Positions 1 through 8,619 are shown, counted from the first letter of the stretch. The stretch is 64,000 nt of DNA from JAZDOT01 sp043798355 (GCA_043798355.1 JAZDOT010000047.1:9908-73907), one strand, 5' to 3'. Notes: generated by a model from the sequence alone, not told the origin. Numbers and translations: made by a program.

Positions 1-371
1 GTGCCCTCGGGAAGGGCTCTGAAGCGCCACCGCGCGCTCGTCGCAATGTTCCTCCCGAACGTGAAGAGATGGAGGAACGATGATCCTCGGTACCCCCCGA
101 CGGTGTTATCCCGTCCCGTGAGCCATCCCACGCCCTGCGTCTTGAAGGCGTCGGGGCCGACAGTGTCGTCGATGATGAAGACAGATGAGAGAAAAGAGAA
201 GGAGGAAACAGAAGAAGCAAAGGAAGAAGAGGCAGAAGAGGAAGAGGATTGCGATACAAAAATGGCTCCGGGGGTGAAGACGTGTTCCTGTATCCAGACC
301 CGAAACACTTTCGATGTCGAGAGCACGCCGCACACGGTCACGAGAAAGAGGAAGCCGATTTTCATGCGCAT
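1..371 (-). CDS. Secreted or membrane-anchored Ser-rich protein (3' end outside window)
   Basis: The minus-strand frame is open from an ATG at 371 to the window edge, so only about 123 N-terminal residues are visible. It starts with a short basic stretch and a hydrophobic segment (MRMKIGFLFLVTVCGVLS), which fits a signal peptide or membrane anchor. A Ser/Ala/Phe-rich linker follows at about residues 43-70, then a Gly/Arg-rich part. A second in-frame ATG lies two codons downstream. A TACGCT box lies 6 nt before the ATG and there is no Shine-Dalgarno sequence, as for many genes here. A heptamer array sits just upstream in the -35 region. I recognise no family. Confidence 0.5.
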   Translation of the reverse strand, partial: MRMKIGFLFLVTVCGVLSTSKVFRVWIQEHVFTPGAIFVSQSSSSSASSSFASSVSSFSFLSSVFIIDDTVGPDAFKTQGVGWLTGRDNTVGGYRGSSFLHLFTFGRNIATSARWRFRALPEG

Positions 372-384
372 GGAGAAAGCGTAC

Positions 385-408
385 AGCGAATAGCGAATAG
401 CGAATAGC
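385..408. repeat. Heptamer array (AGCGAAT x3)
   Basis: Three perfect 7-nt units and a partial fourth lie directly upstream of the -10 box of the minus-strand gene at 1-371, where a -35 element would be. Confidence 0.8.
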
Positions 409-449
409 AACAGTAATGACAGGCAAAGCATGAAACTCGCTCCGCGCAA

Positions 450-478
450 TTGCATGCCATCCCGTGCGATGTTACAAC
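450..478 (+). promoter_or_regulatory. Promoter of the gene at 488
   Basis: TTGCAT (450-455), a 17-nt spacer and TACAAC (473-478) lie 9 nt before the ATG at 488. The 5' leader would be very short and there is no Shine-Dalgarno sequence. The promoter decides the start in favour of the ATG at 488. Confidence 0.55.
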
Positions 479-487
479 CACCCTCCT

Positions 488-1015
488 ATGAAAAAATCCT
501 CCGCCTTCTTCCTCCTCGCAACTCTCCCCCTCCTCGTGTCTGCGGCAAATGCTTCCGAGTGTGCGGGCATTCGTTCCGAGAAGGGGCAGGACGCGTACGA
601 AGAGTGCCTCCTGTCGAAAGAAGAAGAGCAAACGGCAGACTCCATACAGAAATATAGCGACAGTCTTTCTCGGAGTCGCGACTCTATCTCGCGGTATTAC
701 AAGCGTCGGCGCACGGAGATCGAGGATGAGAAGCAGTACAGAGACCGCGACTTTGAACTGAAGGAAGATGATGCCAACAGAGATATTCGCTACGCACGGG
801 ATGATGGGGTATCCGAAGACCGGATCCGCCTCATGGAGGCAAAACTGAGGATTCTCCAGAACAAACGGCGCGTAACGCAGGAATACTTTGACCGGAGACT
901 GGATCTTCTGAACACCAAAGAAGAGAAGGAGACGCGTGAGCTCGACCTCTCAGCTGCCGAAGAGGCAAAGCAGGCGTGGGGAAACGCACTTCAAAGGGCA
1001 GGGGTCCATGAATAG
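488..1015 (+). CDS. Small secreted, highly charged coiled-coil protein
   Basis: The 175-residue product begins with a classical signal peptide (MKKSSAFFLLATLPLLVSA, likely cleavage after ANA). I chose this ATG because it begins the signal peptide and lies 9 nt after a -10 box. An in-frame ATG eight codons upstream would put a non-hydrophobic extension in front. Two Cys follow early in the mature part (ECAGIR, EECLL). The rest is rich in Glu, Arg, Lys and Asp with heptad-like spacing, so it is probably a long helix or coiled coil exported across the membrane. No enzymatic motif is visible. The following region holds the long RNA candidate. Confidence 0.75.
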   Translation: MKKSSAFFLLATLPLLVSAANASECAGIRSEKGQDAYEECLLSKEEEQTADSIQKYSDSLSRSRDSISRYYKRRRTEIEDEKQYRDRDFELKEDDANRDIRYARDDGVSEDRIRLMEAKLRILQNKRRVTQEYFDRRLDLLNTKEEKETRELDLSAAEEAKQAWGNALQRAGVHE

Positions 1016-1160
1016 TAAGAATGGCAGACGAAAAACACGCCTTTTTAGATAGAGATGTTATTTTAGAATTATTCGCATACAGAAGAGATAAACATCGCAT
1101 CAATTCTTGAACAAATAATATACTCACAAAATAATTATATGTTCCTGCCATGGTAAAAAC

Positions 1161-1189
1161 TTGCACGACTCTGGTCACATGAGTACAAT
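1161..1189 (+). promoter_or_regulatory. Strong sigma70-type promoter without a downstream gene
   Basis: TTGCAC (1161-1166), a 17-nt spacer and TACAAT (1184-1189) are close to consensus. The expected transcript starts near 1196 and meets no plausible gene before the terminator at 1732-1764. The 120 bp upstream are unusually AT-rich. Confidence 0.6.
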
Positions 1190-1195
1190 GGCCGG

Positions 1196-1764
1196 ATTTG
1201 CATCGATTGCAGATCAAGGCCATCAGCCAATGCACTCTTCACATCTTAAGAGAAATACACACACCCAGGAAAACAAACACACACCCGCCCCGGGGCACAC
1301 ACAAACAATACAGACAATTGAGCTCCTTCACACCACCGCTGAAGAGGAATAGAGCAGAAAGAAGGGTAGCCACCAAGGGTAGCCGCATATGCTGCCGCTC
1401 AGTCACCCTTTCACACCACCTGTGACCCTGCTGAGGATCGGGCACCATCCCTGTCGTGTTCACCCCGCGGGCTACCGTTCTCTCTGCTCTGTAATGACGT
1501 GCCGTTGATGAGAGGCCGCTCTACGGCATGCAAAAACTACTCCCCATGGTTTCCTTCGCTCCGGCGATGTTTTGAAGCCTGGCACGGGGACCTCGTCGGG
1601 TTGCGAGGAGAAACAAGAAACCAAAGCAAGGCAGAGAATCGAGGGCTCCTCCCCTCAGTCAGCTTCCATTCAGTTCGGCTCAGAGACATGAATATATGTC
1701 ACTGATAGCCGCGGAGGCGAGACATAAAAACAAAAAAGGCCAGAGGTTACTTCTGGTCTTTTTT
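1196..1764 (+). ncRNA. Candidate long structured RNA, about 570 nt, class unknown
   Basis: The stretch 1016-1777 has no credible gene. Between a near-consensus promoter and an intrinsic terminator it can form many helices. 1351-1358 pairs with 1483-1490 and 1365-1371 with 1470-1476, closing a branched domain with a local hairpin at about 1379-1396 and a GTCAC/GTGAC stem near 1412-1436. Further stems are a TGCCGT/ACGGCA pair near 1500-1530, a CCTCG/CGAGG hairpin near 1591-1607 and GACAT/ATGTC near 1686-1702. A CA-rich part with a GCCCCGGGGC palindrome lies at 1250-1310. I looked for the signature boxes of RNase P RNA, tmRNA and SRP RNA on both strands and did not find them. Strand follows from the promoter; exact ends are guesses. 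Confidence 0.45.
1732..1764. terminator. Bidirectional intrinsic terminator
   Basis: A hairpin (GGCCAGAGG / TTCTGGTC) is flanked by an A-run at 1732-1737 and a T-run at 1759-1764. It can end both the plus-strand RNA candidate and the minus-strand operon whose last stop is at 1778. Confidence 0.75.
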
Positions 1765-1777
1765 GCGTGAGAGGAAA

Positions 1778-4468
1778 TCAAGCCTTCTTCTCCTTCCTCT
1801 CTTTCAGCTCCAGCATCACCTTACTCGGCGGAGGAATGCCCCCGCTCTTCTCCAGTTTCTTCTCCAGATCCGCCTTGGATATCACCTCTTCGGGAGTCAG
1901 TGCCTCCCCTGCATACTCCTTCTTGCGGATCATATTGTAATCGTTCGTCCACATCTCACGATCCCGCCACGCACGATACTCTTCGAGCTTCATTCCCTTC
2001 TTGCGGGCTTTCTTCAGTTCCTCTTCCTCTTTTTCCTTGGATTTCTCCGCGGTCTTCGCCTGCTTCTTCGCCGCTCCGGCACTGGCCGCCCATATGCGGA
2101 TTTTTTCTTCGACTTCCTCGCGCGACACCGAGTACCGCTCCCGCGAGAGATCGCGGATGATCGCCGTACGCTTGGAATCCTCATCGTACTGCGGCGGCGG
2201 AAGCATGGAGACGGAGAAAGGCTTCGAGGGGATGCCGTCGATCATGAGCCGGACGTACGCGTGGTACTTGGGGAGACTCAGAATATCTTTCGGGAGCACC
2301 ACCTCCTCGAACTGAAGGCTCATCTCCTCGGCATCATCACTCCCGATCTGGAAGCTGATGAGGGACCCGACGTTCCCGAACACCGCATCCTTGAGCGCCG
2401 TACTCTTCTCGCCGATCGTCAGCTGCGCGATGTACTGGTTCGCCATGGTGAGGTTGAGACGATACTTGCGCGCCTCGGAGAGGATGGTCGCGAAGGACTC
2501 GGTCGCGAAGTTCTGAAACTCGTCCACGTAGAGGTAGAAGTCTCTCCGCTCCTTCTCGGGAATGTCCGCGCGGCTCATGGCCTCGATCTGGAACTTGGTA
2601 ACCAGCATGGCGCCGAGGAAGGCCGACATATCCTCGCCGATCCGCCCCTTGCTCAGGTTCACAAGAATGATCTTCCCCGTATCCATGGCAGAGCGGATGT
2701 CGAGGCTGCTCCTGATCTGCCCCACGATGTTACGGATGAGCGGCGTGGAGAGGAGCTGTCCGACTTTGTTCTGGATGGCGGAAATGGCTTCGGTACGGTA
2801 CTTCTCGGACCACACGGCATACTCATCCTCCCAGAAACTCTTCACCAGCGGATCCGTGACGTGACTGACGATCTTCGCTCTGTACGCGTCGTCAGCGAAG
2901 ATGCGCATGATGCCGAGCATGCTCGTCCCTTCGTTCTCGAGGAGCGCGAGCAGGGTGTTTCTCAGAATGTGCTTCATGCGCTCGCTCCACGTATCGGGCC
3001 AGAGCTTCTCGAACACGCCCATGAGACCCGACGCAACAATGGGACGCTGCGATGGATCGCGGTACTCCAGCATGTTGAAGGAAATGGGAAAATCACGGTC
3101 CGCGGGATCGAAGAGAACGACGTCGTTCGATCTATTCTTCGGCACCGCCTTCAGCGCCGCTTCGAAGAGGTCGCCATGCGGGTCGATCACGGCGATCCCC
3201 TTCCCCGCGCGGATATCGCTGTAGATCATGTTTTCGAGCAACGTGGACTTGCCCATGCCCGTTTTCCCGATGCTATAGATGTGCCGCCGCCGGTCGTCGG
3301 GCCGGATGCCGAAGGTCGTGCGCTGTCCGCGGAAGACCGCCTGTCCCAGCGCCGTCACGTCCTCCTCCGTCGAGAGCGGCAGGTTGATGGGCGGCTCCAC
3401 CTTCTTGGAGTACACCCAGTCGATGTTCGGCGTCTGGACGAGGAGAGTCGGGATATGCCAGAGAGTCGCGATCTCTTCTACGGAGAGAATGAACGGCCGC
3501 GAGTGGAACCCGTGATCTATCTCCGTGATGCGCCGGATCGGCTCTGTTTTGAATCCGTTGCAGTGCGGCAGCGTGAACTGCCGGAAGCTGCCCGCCATTT
3601 CCTCCAATTTGTCCTCCGCCTGCGCGGCAGTATCACTCGTTGCGATGACCGTGAGACGGACGTTGCAGACGAAGAGGAGCCGGTTCATTTTGTCGAGCGC
3701 GGCGGCGACGTGGTCTTCCCGATCGTGGGATCTGGCACTCTGGCGCTCTTTTTCTTCATCATCCTCACGGCGCGTCGGGCGCATCTCGGGAGAGAGGAGG
3801 GGTGGCAGAGAGAAGTAACGGTTGAACCCCGGCCACGCGCGGAACCCCCCGAGGAGCGTCGCAATGGGCAAGAACAGGAGACGCCGCCATCCGCGGGCGA
3901 GCTGCATGCGCGTGAAGAGCTTGGCGTAGGTGCCCGAGAGCGCGGGGAGTCCTTTGGTGAGAAGCGGAATGAACCTCAGAGCCCGCTTGCGGTAGCTGTC
4001 CCCGATAGGTTTCACGATGATTTCGACCATGGCACGCATGCCCGGACGCGCGTAGCGCGCGAGGGCGGAGGTGATGCCGGCGATGGAGTCCACATTCGTC
4101 CGCGTGAGAAGATCGTCAAACTGGGGATGTCTCTTGATAGGAAAAGGCTCCGGATTTTCAAGGACGAGGTCGCGAGTCACGAGGATCTCCCCTTCGTGCA
4201 ACTGGAAAGGGTCTTCTTTGGCCTGCTCGATGTCCACATCCGGGTACTGCGCGTAGAGCTGGCTCTCCGCGAGGCGCACGCCCCGCTCCGTCCCGCGGAT
4301 GAAGAAGGCGATCTTCCCGTCGCGTGCCATAGAGATGGAGAGACCGACCTTGGCGTGTATGCCCGAGAGCGAGTGGAGTGCCGCAACCGCGGGCTCCATG
4401 TAGATGGGACCGCGGTCATTATCTTCGTTCTGGGCGGCGCGGACGCGGAGGAGAATTGTTTCTGGCAT
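1778..4468 (-). CDS. VirD4/TraG-HerA-like DNA-pumping ATPase
   Basis: This 896-residue protein has a Walker A motif GKTGMGKST (about 401-409), the following AVIDPHGDL, and a Walker B DFYLYVDEFQNF (about 643-654). That is the core of type IV secretion coupling proteins and related HerA-type ATPases. The first 380 residues are a family-specific front part with a hydrophobic stretch near 195-205. The last 120 residues are charged and probably coiled coil. Such ATPases are common in CPR genomes, where they are usually linked to DNA uptake or transfer; no other type IV secretion gene is seen nearby. It lies 8 nt after hrcA and probably shares its transcript. The family is clear; the substrate is not. 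Confidence 0.85.
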   Translation of the reverse strand: MPETILLRVRAAQNEDNDRGPIYMEPAVAALHSLSGIHAKVGLSISMARDGKIAFFIRGTERGVRLAESQLYAQYPDVDIEQAKEDPFQLHEGEILVTRDLVLENPEPFPIKRHPQFDDLLTRTNVDSIAGITSALARYARPGMRAMVEIIVKPIGDSYRKRALRFIPLLTKGLPALSGTYAKLFTRMQLARGWRRLLFLPIATLLGGFRAWPGFNRYFSLPPLLSPEMRPTRREDDEEKERQSARSHDREDHVAAALDKMNRLLFVCNVRLTVIATSDTAAQAEDKLEEMAGSFRQFTLPHCNGFKTEPIRRITEIDHGFHSRPFILSVEEIATLWHIPTLLVQTPNIDWVYSKKVEPPINLPLSTEEDVTALGQAVFRGQRTTFGIRPDDRRRHIYSIGKTGMGKSTLLENMIYSDIRAGKGIAVIDPHGDLFEAALKAVPKNRSNDVVLFDPADRDFPISFNMLEYRDPSQRPIVASGLMGVFEKLWPDTWSERMKHILRNTLLALLENEGTSMLGIMRIFADDAYRAKIVSHVTDPLVKSFWEDEYAVWSEKYRTEAISAIQNKVGQLLSTPLIRNIVGQIRSSLDIRSAMDTGKIILVNLSKGRIGEDMSAFLGAMLVTKFQIEAMSRADIPEKERRDFYLYVDEFQNFATESFATILSEARKYRLNLTMANQYIAQLTIGEKSTALKDAVFGNVGSLISFQIGSDDAEEMSLQFEEVVLPKDILSLPKYHAYVRLMIDGIPSKPFSVSMLPPPQYDEDSKRTAIIRDLSRERYSVSREEVEEKIRIWAASAGAAKKQAKTAEKSKEKEEEELKKARKKGMKLEEYRAWRDREMWTNDYNMIRKKEYAGEALTPEEVISKADLEKKLEKSGGIPPPSKVMLELKERKEKKA

Positions 4469-4476
4469 GAGGTATT

Positions 4477-5190
4477 TTAGGAGCCGGAACGGAGAAGATC
4501 GGCGACGAGGGTGAGAGCGACGGTGTTGTAGGCGTAATCCATGCGCATGGGCCCGAGAACGCCGATGGCACCAGCCTGTCCGCGAACGGAGTACGCGGTG
4601 ACCATCAGGCTGCAGCTCGGCACCCGCTCCAGGATGTGTTCATCCCCGAGGTAGTACCGGACGCGCTCGTCGATCTCCACTTGTTCGAGAATCCTGCTGA
4701 GCTTTTCTTCCAGGAACTCCGCCACCCCGCTCGCGAGGAGCGGATTACCCTGGAACTCCGGCTGCTTGAGGACGTTGGCCAGTCCCATGAAGTACACGTT
4801 GTTCTTGTGCGGAACCGTGGCGAACGCCGCATTCGGAATCATGTGGGCAAGGAGAGCGACGGCTTCATACACGCGCTCCTGATCCTTGCGACGGAAGTAC
4901 TGTTCTTTGAGCGCGTCGAATCTCCTTCGTACAGCCCGCTCCGTGCGTGACGGCTCCATGAACTCCTGCACGTATGCTCTATACCCCTTGGCCGTGGGGA
5001 TGCGTCCGGCGGAGACGTGCGGCTGTCCGAGGAACCCCTCATCTTCTAAAAAACCCATCTCGCTGCGGATGGTCGCCGACGAGCAGCAGAAATCCCCCGC
5101 CTCGAGGAGCTTCTTGGACCCGACCGGTAATGCGGTTGCGATGAACTGATCGATAATGGCCACCAGAAGCTTTCCCTGTCGCTCGTTCAT
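4477..5190 (-). CDS. hrcA: Heat-inducible transcription repressor HrcA, short form
   Basis: The N-terminal winged helix is well conserved (MNERQGKLL at the start, then SSATIRSEM, FLGQPHVSAGRIPT and KGYRAYV), as is the C-terminal IGVLGPMRMDY signature. HrcA represses chaperone operons by binding CIRCE, and a CIRCE inverted repeat stands just upstream at 5201-5225, which confirms the call. The product is about 237 residues against about 340 in typical HrcA, so the middle GAF-like domain is reduced. I chose the ATG at 5190 because homology begins there and a TATACT box lies 6 nt before it. The longer frame would have to start inside the promoter. Confidence 0.93.
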   Translation of the reverse strand: MNERQGKLLVAIIDQFIATALPVGSKKLLEAGDFCCSSATIRSEMGFLEDEGFLGQPHVSAGRIPTAKGYRAYVQEFMEPSRTERAVRRRFDALKEQYFRRKDQERVYEAVALLAHMIPNAAFATVPHKNNVYFMGLANVLKQPEFQGNPLLASGVAEFLEEKLSRILEQVEIDERVRYYLGDEHILERVPSCSLMVTAYSVRGQAGAIGVLGPMRMDYAYNTVALTLVADLLRSGS

Positions 5191-5196
5191 GGGTGC

Positions 5197-5225
5197 AGTA
5201 TAGCACTCGGGTGGCTGGAGTGCCA
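5197..5225 (-). promoter_or_regulatory. CIRCE operator over the hrcA -10 box
   Basis: TAGCACTC (5201-5208), a 9-nt spacer and GAGTGCCA (5218-5225) match the CIRCE consensus (TTAGCACTC-N9-GAGTGCTAA) in its core GCACTC/GAGTGC. On the minus strand the repeat runs into an extended -10 box TGCTATACT (TATACT at 5197-5202), followed 6 nt later by the hrcA ATG. HrcA bound here would block its own promoter, so the hrcA-ATPase operon is probably autoregulated. Confidence 0.88.
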
Positions 5226-5244
5226 TTCTTCACTGTCCACTCGC

Positions 5245-5535
5245 TTACTTCTTCTTCGCCTTCACTGCGGCTTTCGTTTTCGCTGCCGTCGCCTTCGTCT
5301 TCACCACCTCCGTCTTCTCCGTCACAGTCTTCCCCGCCGCCATGCGCTTGCGGAAGCGCTCCACACGGCCGCCGCGGGCCTCCCCCTGCTTCTTACCGGT
5401 GTAGACCGGATGGCACATGCGGCATGTTTCAACCGAGATTTCTTTGACCGTCGCCGGGATCCGGAAGATCGCCCCGCACGTCGAGCAGGTGATTTTCGCG
5501 TCCGCAAACATTTCGGGGTGGATTCCGGGTTTCAT
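5245..5535 (-). CDS. rpmE: Ribosomal protein bL31, zinc-ribbon form with Lys/Ala tail
   Basis: The product (96 aa) begins MKPGIHPEM and has the L31 pattern of two CxxC pairs (Cys17/20 and Cys38/41), then HPVYTGKK and GRVERFRKR. It binds zinc and sits on the 50S subunit near the central protuberance. Past residue about 68 it carries a low-complexity Lys/Ala/Thr tail not usual in L31. The ATG at 5535 is fixed by homology and by the promoter at 5545-5572, whose -10 box is 9 nt away. In-frame codons further upstream encode no L31 sequence. Confidence 0.93.
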   Translation of the reverse strand: MKPGIHPEMFADAKITCSTCGAIFRIPATVKEISVETCRMCHPVYTGKKQGEARGGRVERFRKRMAAGKTVTEKTEVVKTKATAAKTKAAVKAKKK

Positions 5536-5544
5536 AACGGGGGC

Positions 5545-5572
5545 AGTGTAGCGACGGATAGGGCGATTGCAA
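5545..5572 (-). promoter_or_regulatory. rpmE promoter
   Basis: On the minus strand TTGCAA (5567-5572), a 16-nt spacer and TACACT (5545-5550) lie 9 nt before the rpmE ATG. No Shine-Dalgarno sequence is present. Confidence 0.65.
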
Positions 5573-5590
5573 GAAAAAGGACGGGGACTG

Positions 5591-5686
5591 GTATAAGGGA
5601 ATACGGGTGTATGGGTACGGGTACTCCTCAAAAATGGAGCTGGCATAACGAAGACCAATACACTCATATTCCCATATACTCATACA
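5591..5686. repeat. Pair of degenerate octamer arrays
   Basis: Between rpmE and gyrA, four 8-nt units of the type GTATAAGG occur at 5591-5622. Three 8-nt units of roughly complementary type (ACTCATAT) occur at 5662-5685. The two arrays could pair with each other in an RNA. Confidence 0.55.
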
Positions 5687-5727
5687 CCTCCTCCCGCATC
5701 CAAAAAACTTCACCGAAGTCTCGTCCA

Positions 5728-8382
5728 TCACTTCGCACTGGCCTTCGCCGCCCTCTTCACCCTGCGCTCTTCTTTCTTGATCTCCAGGACTTCCTCCTCG
5801 CGCAATTCATCCGCCGCAGAGAGCACCGCTTCCTGCCCCTCTTTATCCTCCATCACGACACTCATCGTCGCCACTTTATCTTTGGCATTCAACCGCATGA
5901 CGATCACGCCCTGCGTCGCGCGGCCGCGGGACGGAATATCGGAGAGACGCATGCGGATGGCCTGCCCCTGCTTCGAGAGACAGAACAAGTCCCCCTCCTC
6001 CCCCTGCTTCAGCACACACCCTCCGACCACATCCCCCGTCTTCGCCGTCAGCTGCGCCGCTTTGACACCGGTCCCGCCACGCCCCTGAAACCGGTACTCC
6101 TCGACGGGCGTCATTTTCCCGAGGCCGTTCTCCATGACAACGAGCAGCTTGCTGGTCTTGGGATCCTCGATGACCGCCGCTTCGATGACCTTGTCCCCGG
6201 CCCCCAACCGGATACCCCGGACTCCCGCCGCGGCACGGCCCATGGGACGGACGTCGCCCTCCGGGAAGCGGATGGCCTTCCCCTTCTTCGTGAGAATGAA
6301 GATCTCGTTCTTCCCGTTGGTGGCAACCACCCACTTCAGCTCGTCGCCCGCTGGCACCTTCTGCGCGATGAGGCCGCTCCTGCGGATATTCTCGAACTCT
6401 TTGAAGTCCGTGCGCTTCACCGTCCCCTTCTCCGTGACCATGAAGAGGTTGCTCACGCCTTCCGTCCCCGCCTTGAGGATGGCGGTAATCCGCTCTTCCG
6501 GGAGTAACTGGAGGAAGTTCACGATCGCCTGGCCCTTCGCCGTGCGGCTCCCCTGCGGCATCTCGTAGACGGGCGCGCGGAAGACGCGGCCGGTATTCGT
6601 GAAGAAGAGCACGTCGTCGTGGTTCATGACATGGAGGAGCGACATGATCTCGTCATCCTCCTTCGTCGTCATCCCCTTTACCCCCTTGCCGCCGCGGTGC
6701 TGGGCCCGGAACTGCATGGGGCTGAGGCGCTTCACGTAGCCGGTCTGCGTGAGAGCGACGATCATCGGCGCATTCGGAATGGTGTCCTTGGCGGAGAATT
6801 CCCCGACCGGATGCTTCACGATAGTCGTGCGGCGTCCGTCTTCGTACGAATTCTTGAGTTCCGCAAGTTCCGTTTTGATGACGGCATCCATTTTCTTCTG
6901 GCTCTTCAGGAGATCCTCGCACTCCGCAATGAACTTCTTCTTCTCTTTGAGCTCGTCCTCGATCTTCTTCTGCTCCAATCCCGCCAGCGTCTGGAGCCGC
7001 ATCTGGAGAATGGCGTCCGCCTGAAGATCCGAAAGCTTGAACTTCTTCATGAGGTTCACCTTCGCGATCTCCTTGGTTTCGCTCTTCTTGATGGTCTCGA
7101 TGACTTTGTCGATGTTATCGAGCGCGATTGTGAGCCCTTCGAGAATGTGCGCCCGCTCCCTGGCCCGGTCGCGGTCGAACGTGATGCGGCGCTTGACCAC
7201 TTCCCGCCGGTGCGCGATGAAGATGGAGAGCGCCTCCTGCAGATTGAGGAGACGCGGCTGCAGCCCGCCGTCGAGCGCGATCATGTTGTATCCGAAACTC
7301 GACTGGAGCTCCGTGTGCTTGAAAAACTGGTTGAGGACTTTCTGCGGATAACTGTCCTTCTTGAGTTCGATGATGATGCGGATCCCCTCGCGATCGGATT
7401 CGTCGCGGATATCCGAAACACCCTCGATGGTCTTCTCCTGCACGAGCTCCGCCATCCTCTCGATCAGCGTGGACTTGTTCACCTGATAGGGAATCTCGGA
7501 AATGCGGATCTGATAGCGGCCTTTCACCTCCTCGATCTCCGCTTTGGCGCGGACGATCACGGAACCGCGACCCGTGAGGTACGCCTGCTTGATCGCCTCC
7601 TGATTGTAGACGATGCCGCCGGTCGGGAAGTCCGGACCCTGCACGAACTGGAGCAGATCTTCCACTGTCGCATCGGGATGATCGATGAGGTGCGCCGTCG
7701 CGTCGACGACTTCCCCTAAATTATGCGGAGGAATGTTCGTCGCCATGCCGACGGCGATACCGACAGAACCGTTGATGAGGAGATTGGGGAACTTCGACGG
7801 CAGAACGACCGGCTCGCGGCGCGTGCCGTCGTAGTTGGCAATGAATTGCACGGTGTCCTTCTCCAGATCCTGCAACATCTCCTGCGTCATCCTGGACATC
7901 TTCGCTTCCGTATAACGCATGGCGGCCGGCGGGTCCCCGTCGATGGAACCGAAGTTTCCCTGCCCGATCACCAAAAGATGGCGCATGGAGAAGTCCTGCG
8001 CCAGACGGGCCAATGACGGATAGACGATGACCTCGCCATGCGGGTGGTAGTTACCGGAGACGTCGCCGCAGATCTTCGCGCACTTGCGAAATCTCCCGCC
8101 CGGACTGAGCCCCAGGTCACGCAGCGTCACGAGAATCCTGCGGTGGACGGGTTTGAGTCCGTCCCGCGCGTCCGGCAGCGCCCGCGCGACGATGACGCTC
8201 ATGGCGTAATCGAGGTAGCTGGTCTCCATCTCCAGAACGATGGGCCGCGGGTGAATGGTGCCGATGGATGCGAGAGTCTCCGCGCTCACAGCAGCTGCGG
8301 TCGGCTCCTCCTTCTTCTTCTGATCATCCCCGAGGGGGAGAGCGTCCTGTTGGCCGGGAGTGGGCTTGTCCTTTTTAGCCAT
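5728..8382 (-). CDS. gyrA: DNA gyrase subunit A
   Basis: GyrA breaks and rejoins DNA in the GyrA2GyrB2 complex. The 884-residue protein has the winged-helix/tower domain with catalytic Tyr157 (PPAAMRYTEA), GQGNFGSIDGD, a coiled-coil arm, and a C-terminal beta-pinwheel with a GyrA box (HRGGKGVKG) that marks gyrase rather than topoisomerase IV. The N-terminus has about 35 extra charged residues. In the quinolone-binding region NYHPHGEVIVYP the positions equal to E. coli Ser83 and Asp87 are Val118 and Pro122. gyrB is not in the window. The start at 8382 directly abuts a TAGCAT sequence. The C-terminal tail is Lys/Glu-rich. Confidence 0.97.
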   Translation of the reverse strand: MAKKDKPTPGQQDALPLGDDQKKKEEPTAAAVSAETLASIGTIHPRPIVLEMETSYLDYAMSVIVARALPDARDGLKPVHRRILVTLRDLGLSPGGRFRKCAKICGDVSGNYHPHGEVIVYPSLARLAQDFSMRHLLVIGQGNFGSIDGDPPAAMRYTEAKMSRMTQEMLQDLEKDTVQFIANYDGTRREPVVLPSKFPNLLINGSVGIAVGMATNIPPHNLGEVVDATAHLIDHPDATVEDLLQFVQGPDFPTGGIVYNQEAIKQAYLTGRGSVIVRAKAEIEEVKGRYQIRISEIPYQVNKSTLIERMAELVQEKTIEGVSDIRDESDREGIRIIIELKKDSYPQKVLNQFFKHTELQSSFGYNMIALDGGLQPRLLNLQEALSIFIAHRREVVKRRITFDRDRARERAHILEGLTIALDNIDKVIETIKKSETKEIAKVNLMKKFKLSDLQADAILQMRLQTLAGLEQKKIEDELKEKKKFIAECEDLLKSQKKMDAVIKTELAELKNSYEDGRRTTIVKHPVGEFSAKDTIPNAPMIVALTQTGYVKRLSPMQFRAQHRGGKGVKGMTTKEDDEIMSLLHVMNHDDVLFFTNTGRVFRAPVYEMPQGSRTAKGQAIVNFLQLLPEERITAILKAGTEGVSNLFMVTEKGTVKRTDFKEFENIRRSGLIAQKVPAGDELKWVVATNGKNEIFILTKKGKAIRFPEGDVRPMGRAAAGVRGIRLGAGDKVIEAAVIEDPKTSKLLVVMENGLGKMTPVEEYRFQGRGGTGVKAAQLTAKTGDVVGGCVLKQGEEGDLFCLSKQGQAIRMRLSDIPSRGRATQGVIVMRLNAKDKVATMSVVMEDKEGQEAVLSAADELREEEVLEIKKEERRVKRAAKASAK

Positions 8383-8445
8383 ATGCTAAGAATTGAGCAA
8401 AATGAATGAATGGCGACTGAGCACTTTCTCGGCCATCAAAAGACC

Positions 8446-8498
8446 ACTTTCCGCTGCCCTTCGCCCCCTCAGAAGGGGGAGAAGATGGATGAGGGGGA
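8446..8498. repeat. REP-like palindrome, family 1 (reverse orientation)
   Basis: Read on the minus strand it has the family pattern: a C-rich arm CCCCCTCATCCATCTTCTC, a short loop, a G-rich arm, then GGGCAGCGGAAAG. Sister copies are at 25543, 29326 and 42832. It lies in the 382-bp gap between gyrA and rsmI, which otherwise holds only the T- and A-rich heptamer arrays at 8620-8708. Confidence 0.7.
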
Positions 8499-8619
8499 GG
8501 AGAGGATGGGCAAACATAGTTCGCGCTCGGGTTAAAAGATGTCCGGAAGATCATAGCGAATTTTACGGAAGAGAAAAGGGATTTGAAGGGAGATGATTTT
8601 GGCCGGAAGAACATTCCTG

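Noticed and set aside
1196..1764. RNase P RNA, tmRNA or SRP RNA
   Set aside because: The conserved GAGGAAAGTCC/ACAGAAA boxes, the tmRNA ends and tag frame, and the SRP GGAAGCAG loop were looked for on both strands and not found.
1763..4480. Plus-strand open frame of 905 codons over the VirD4/HerA-like gene
   Set aside because: It is the antisense of a gene with clear Walker motifs, a by-product of GC-rich codon use. It has no recognisable motif.
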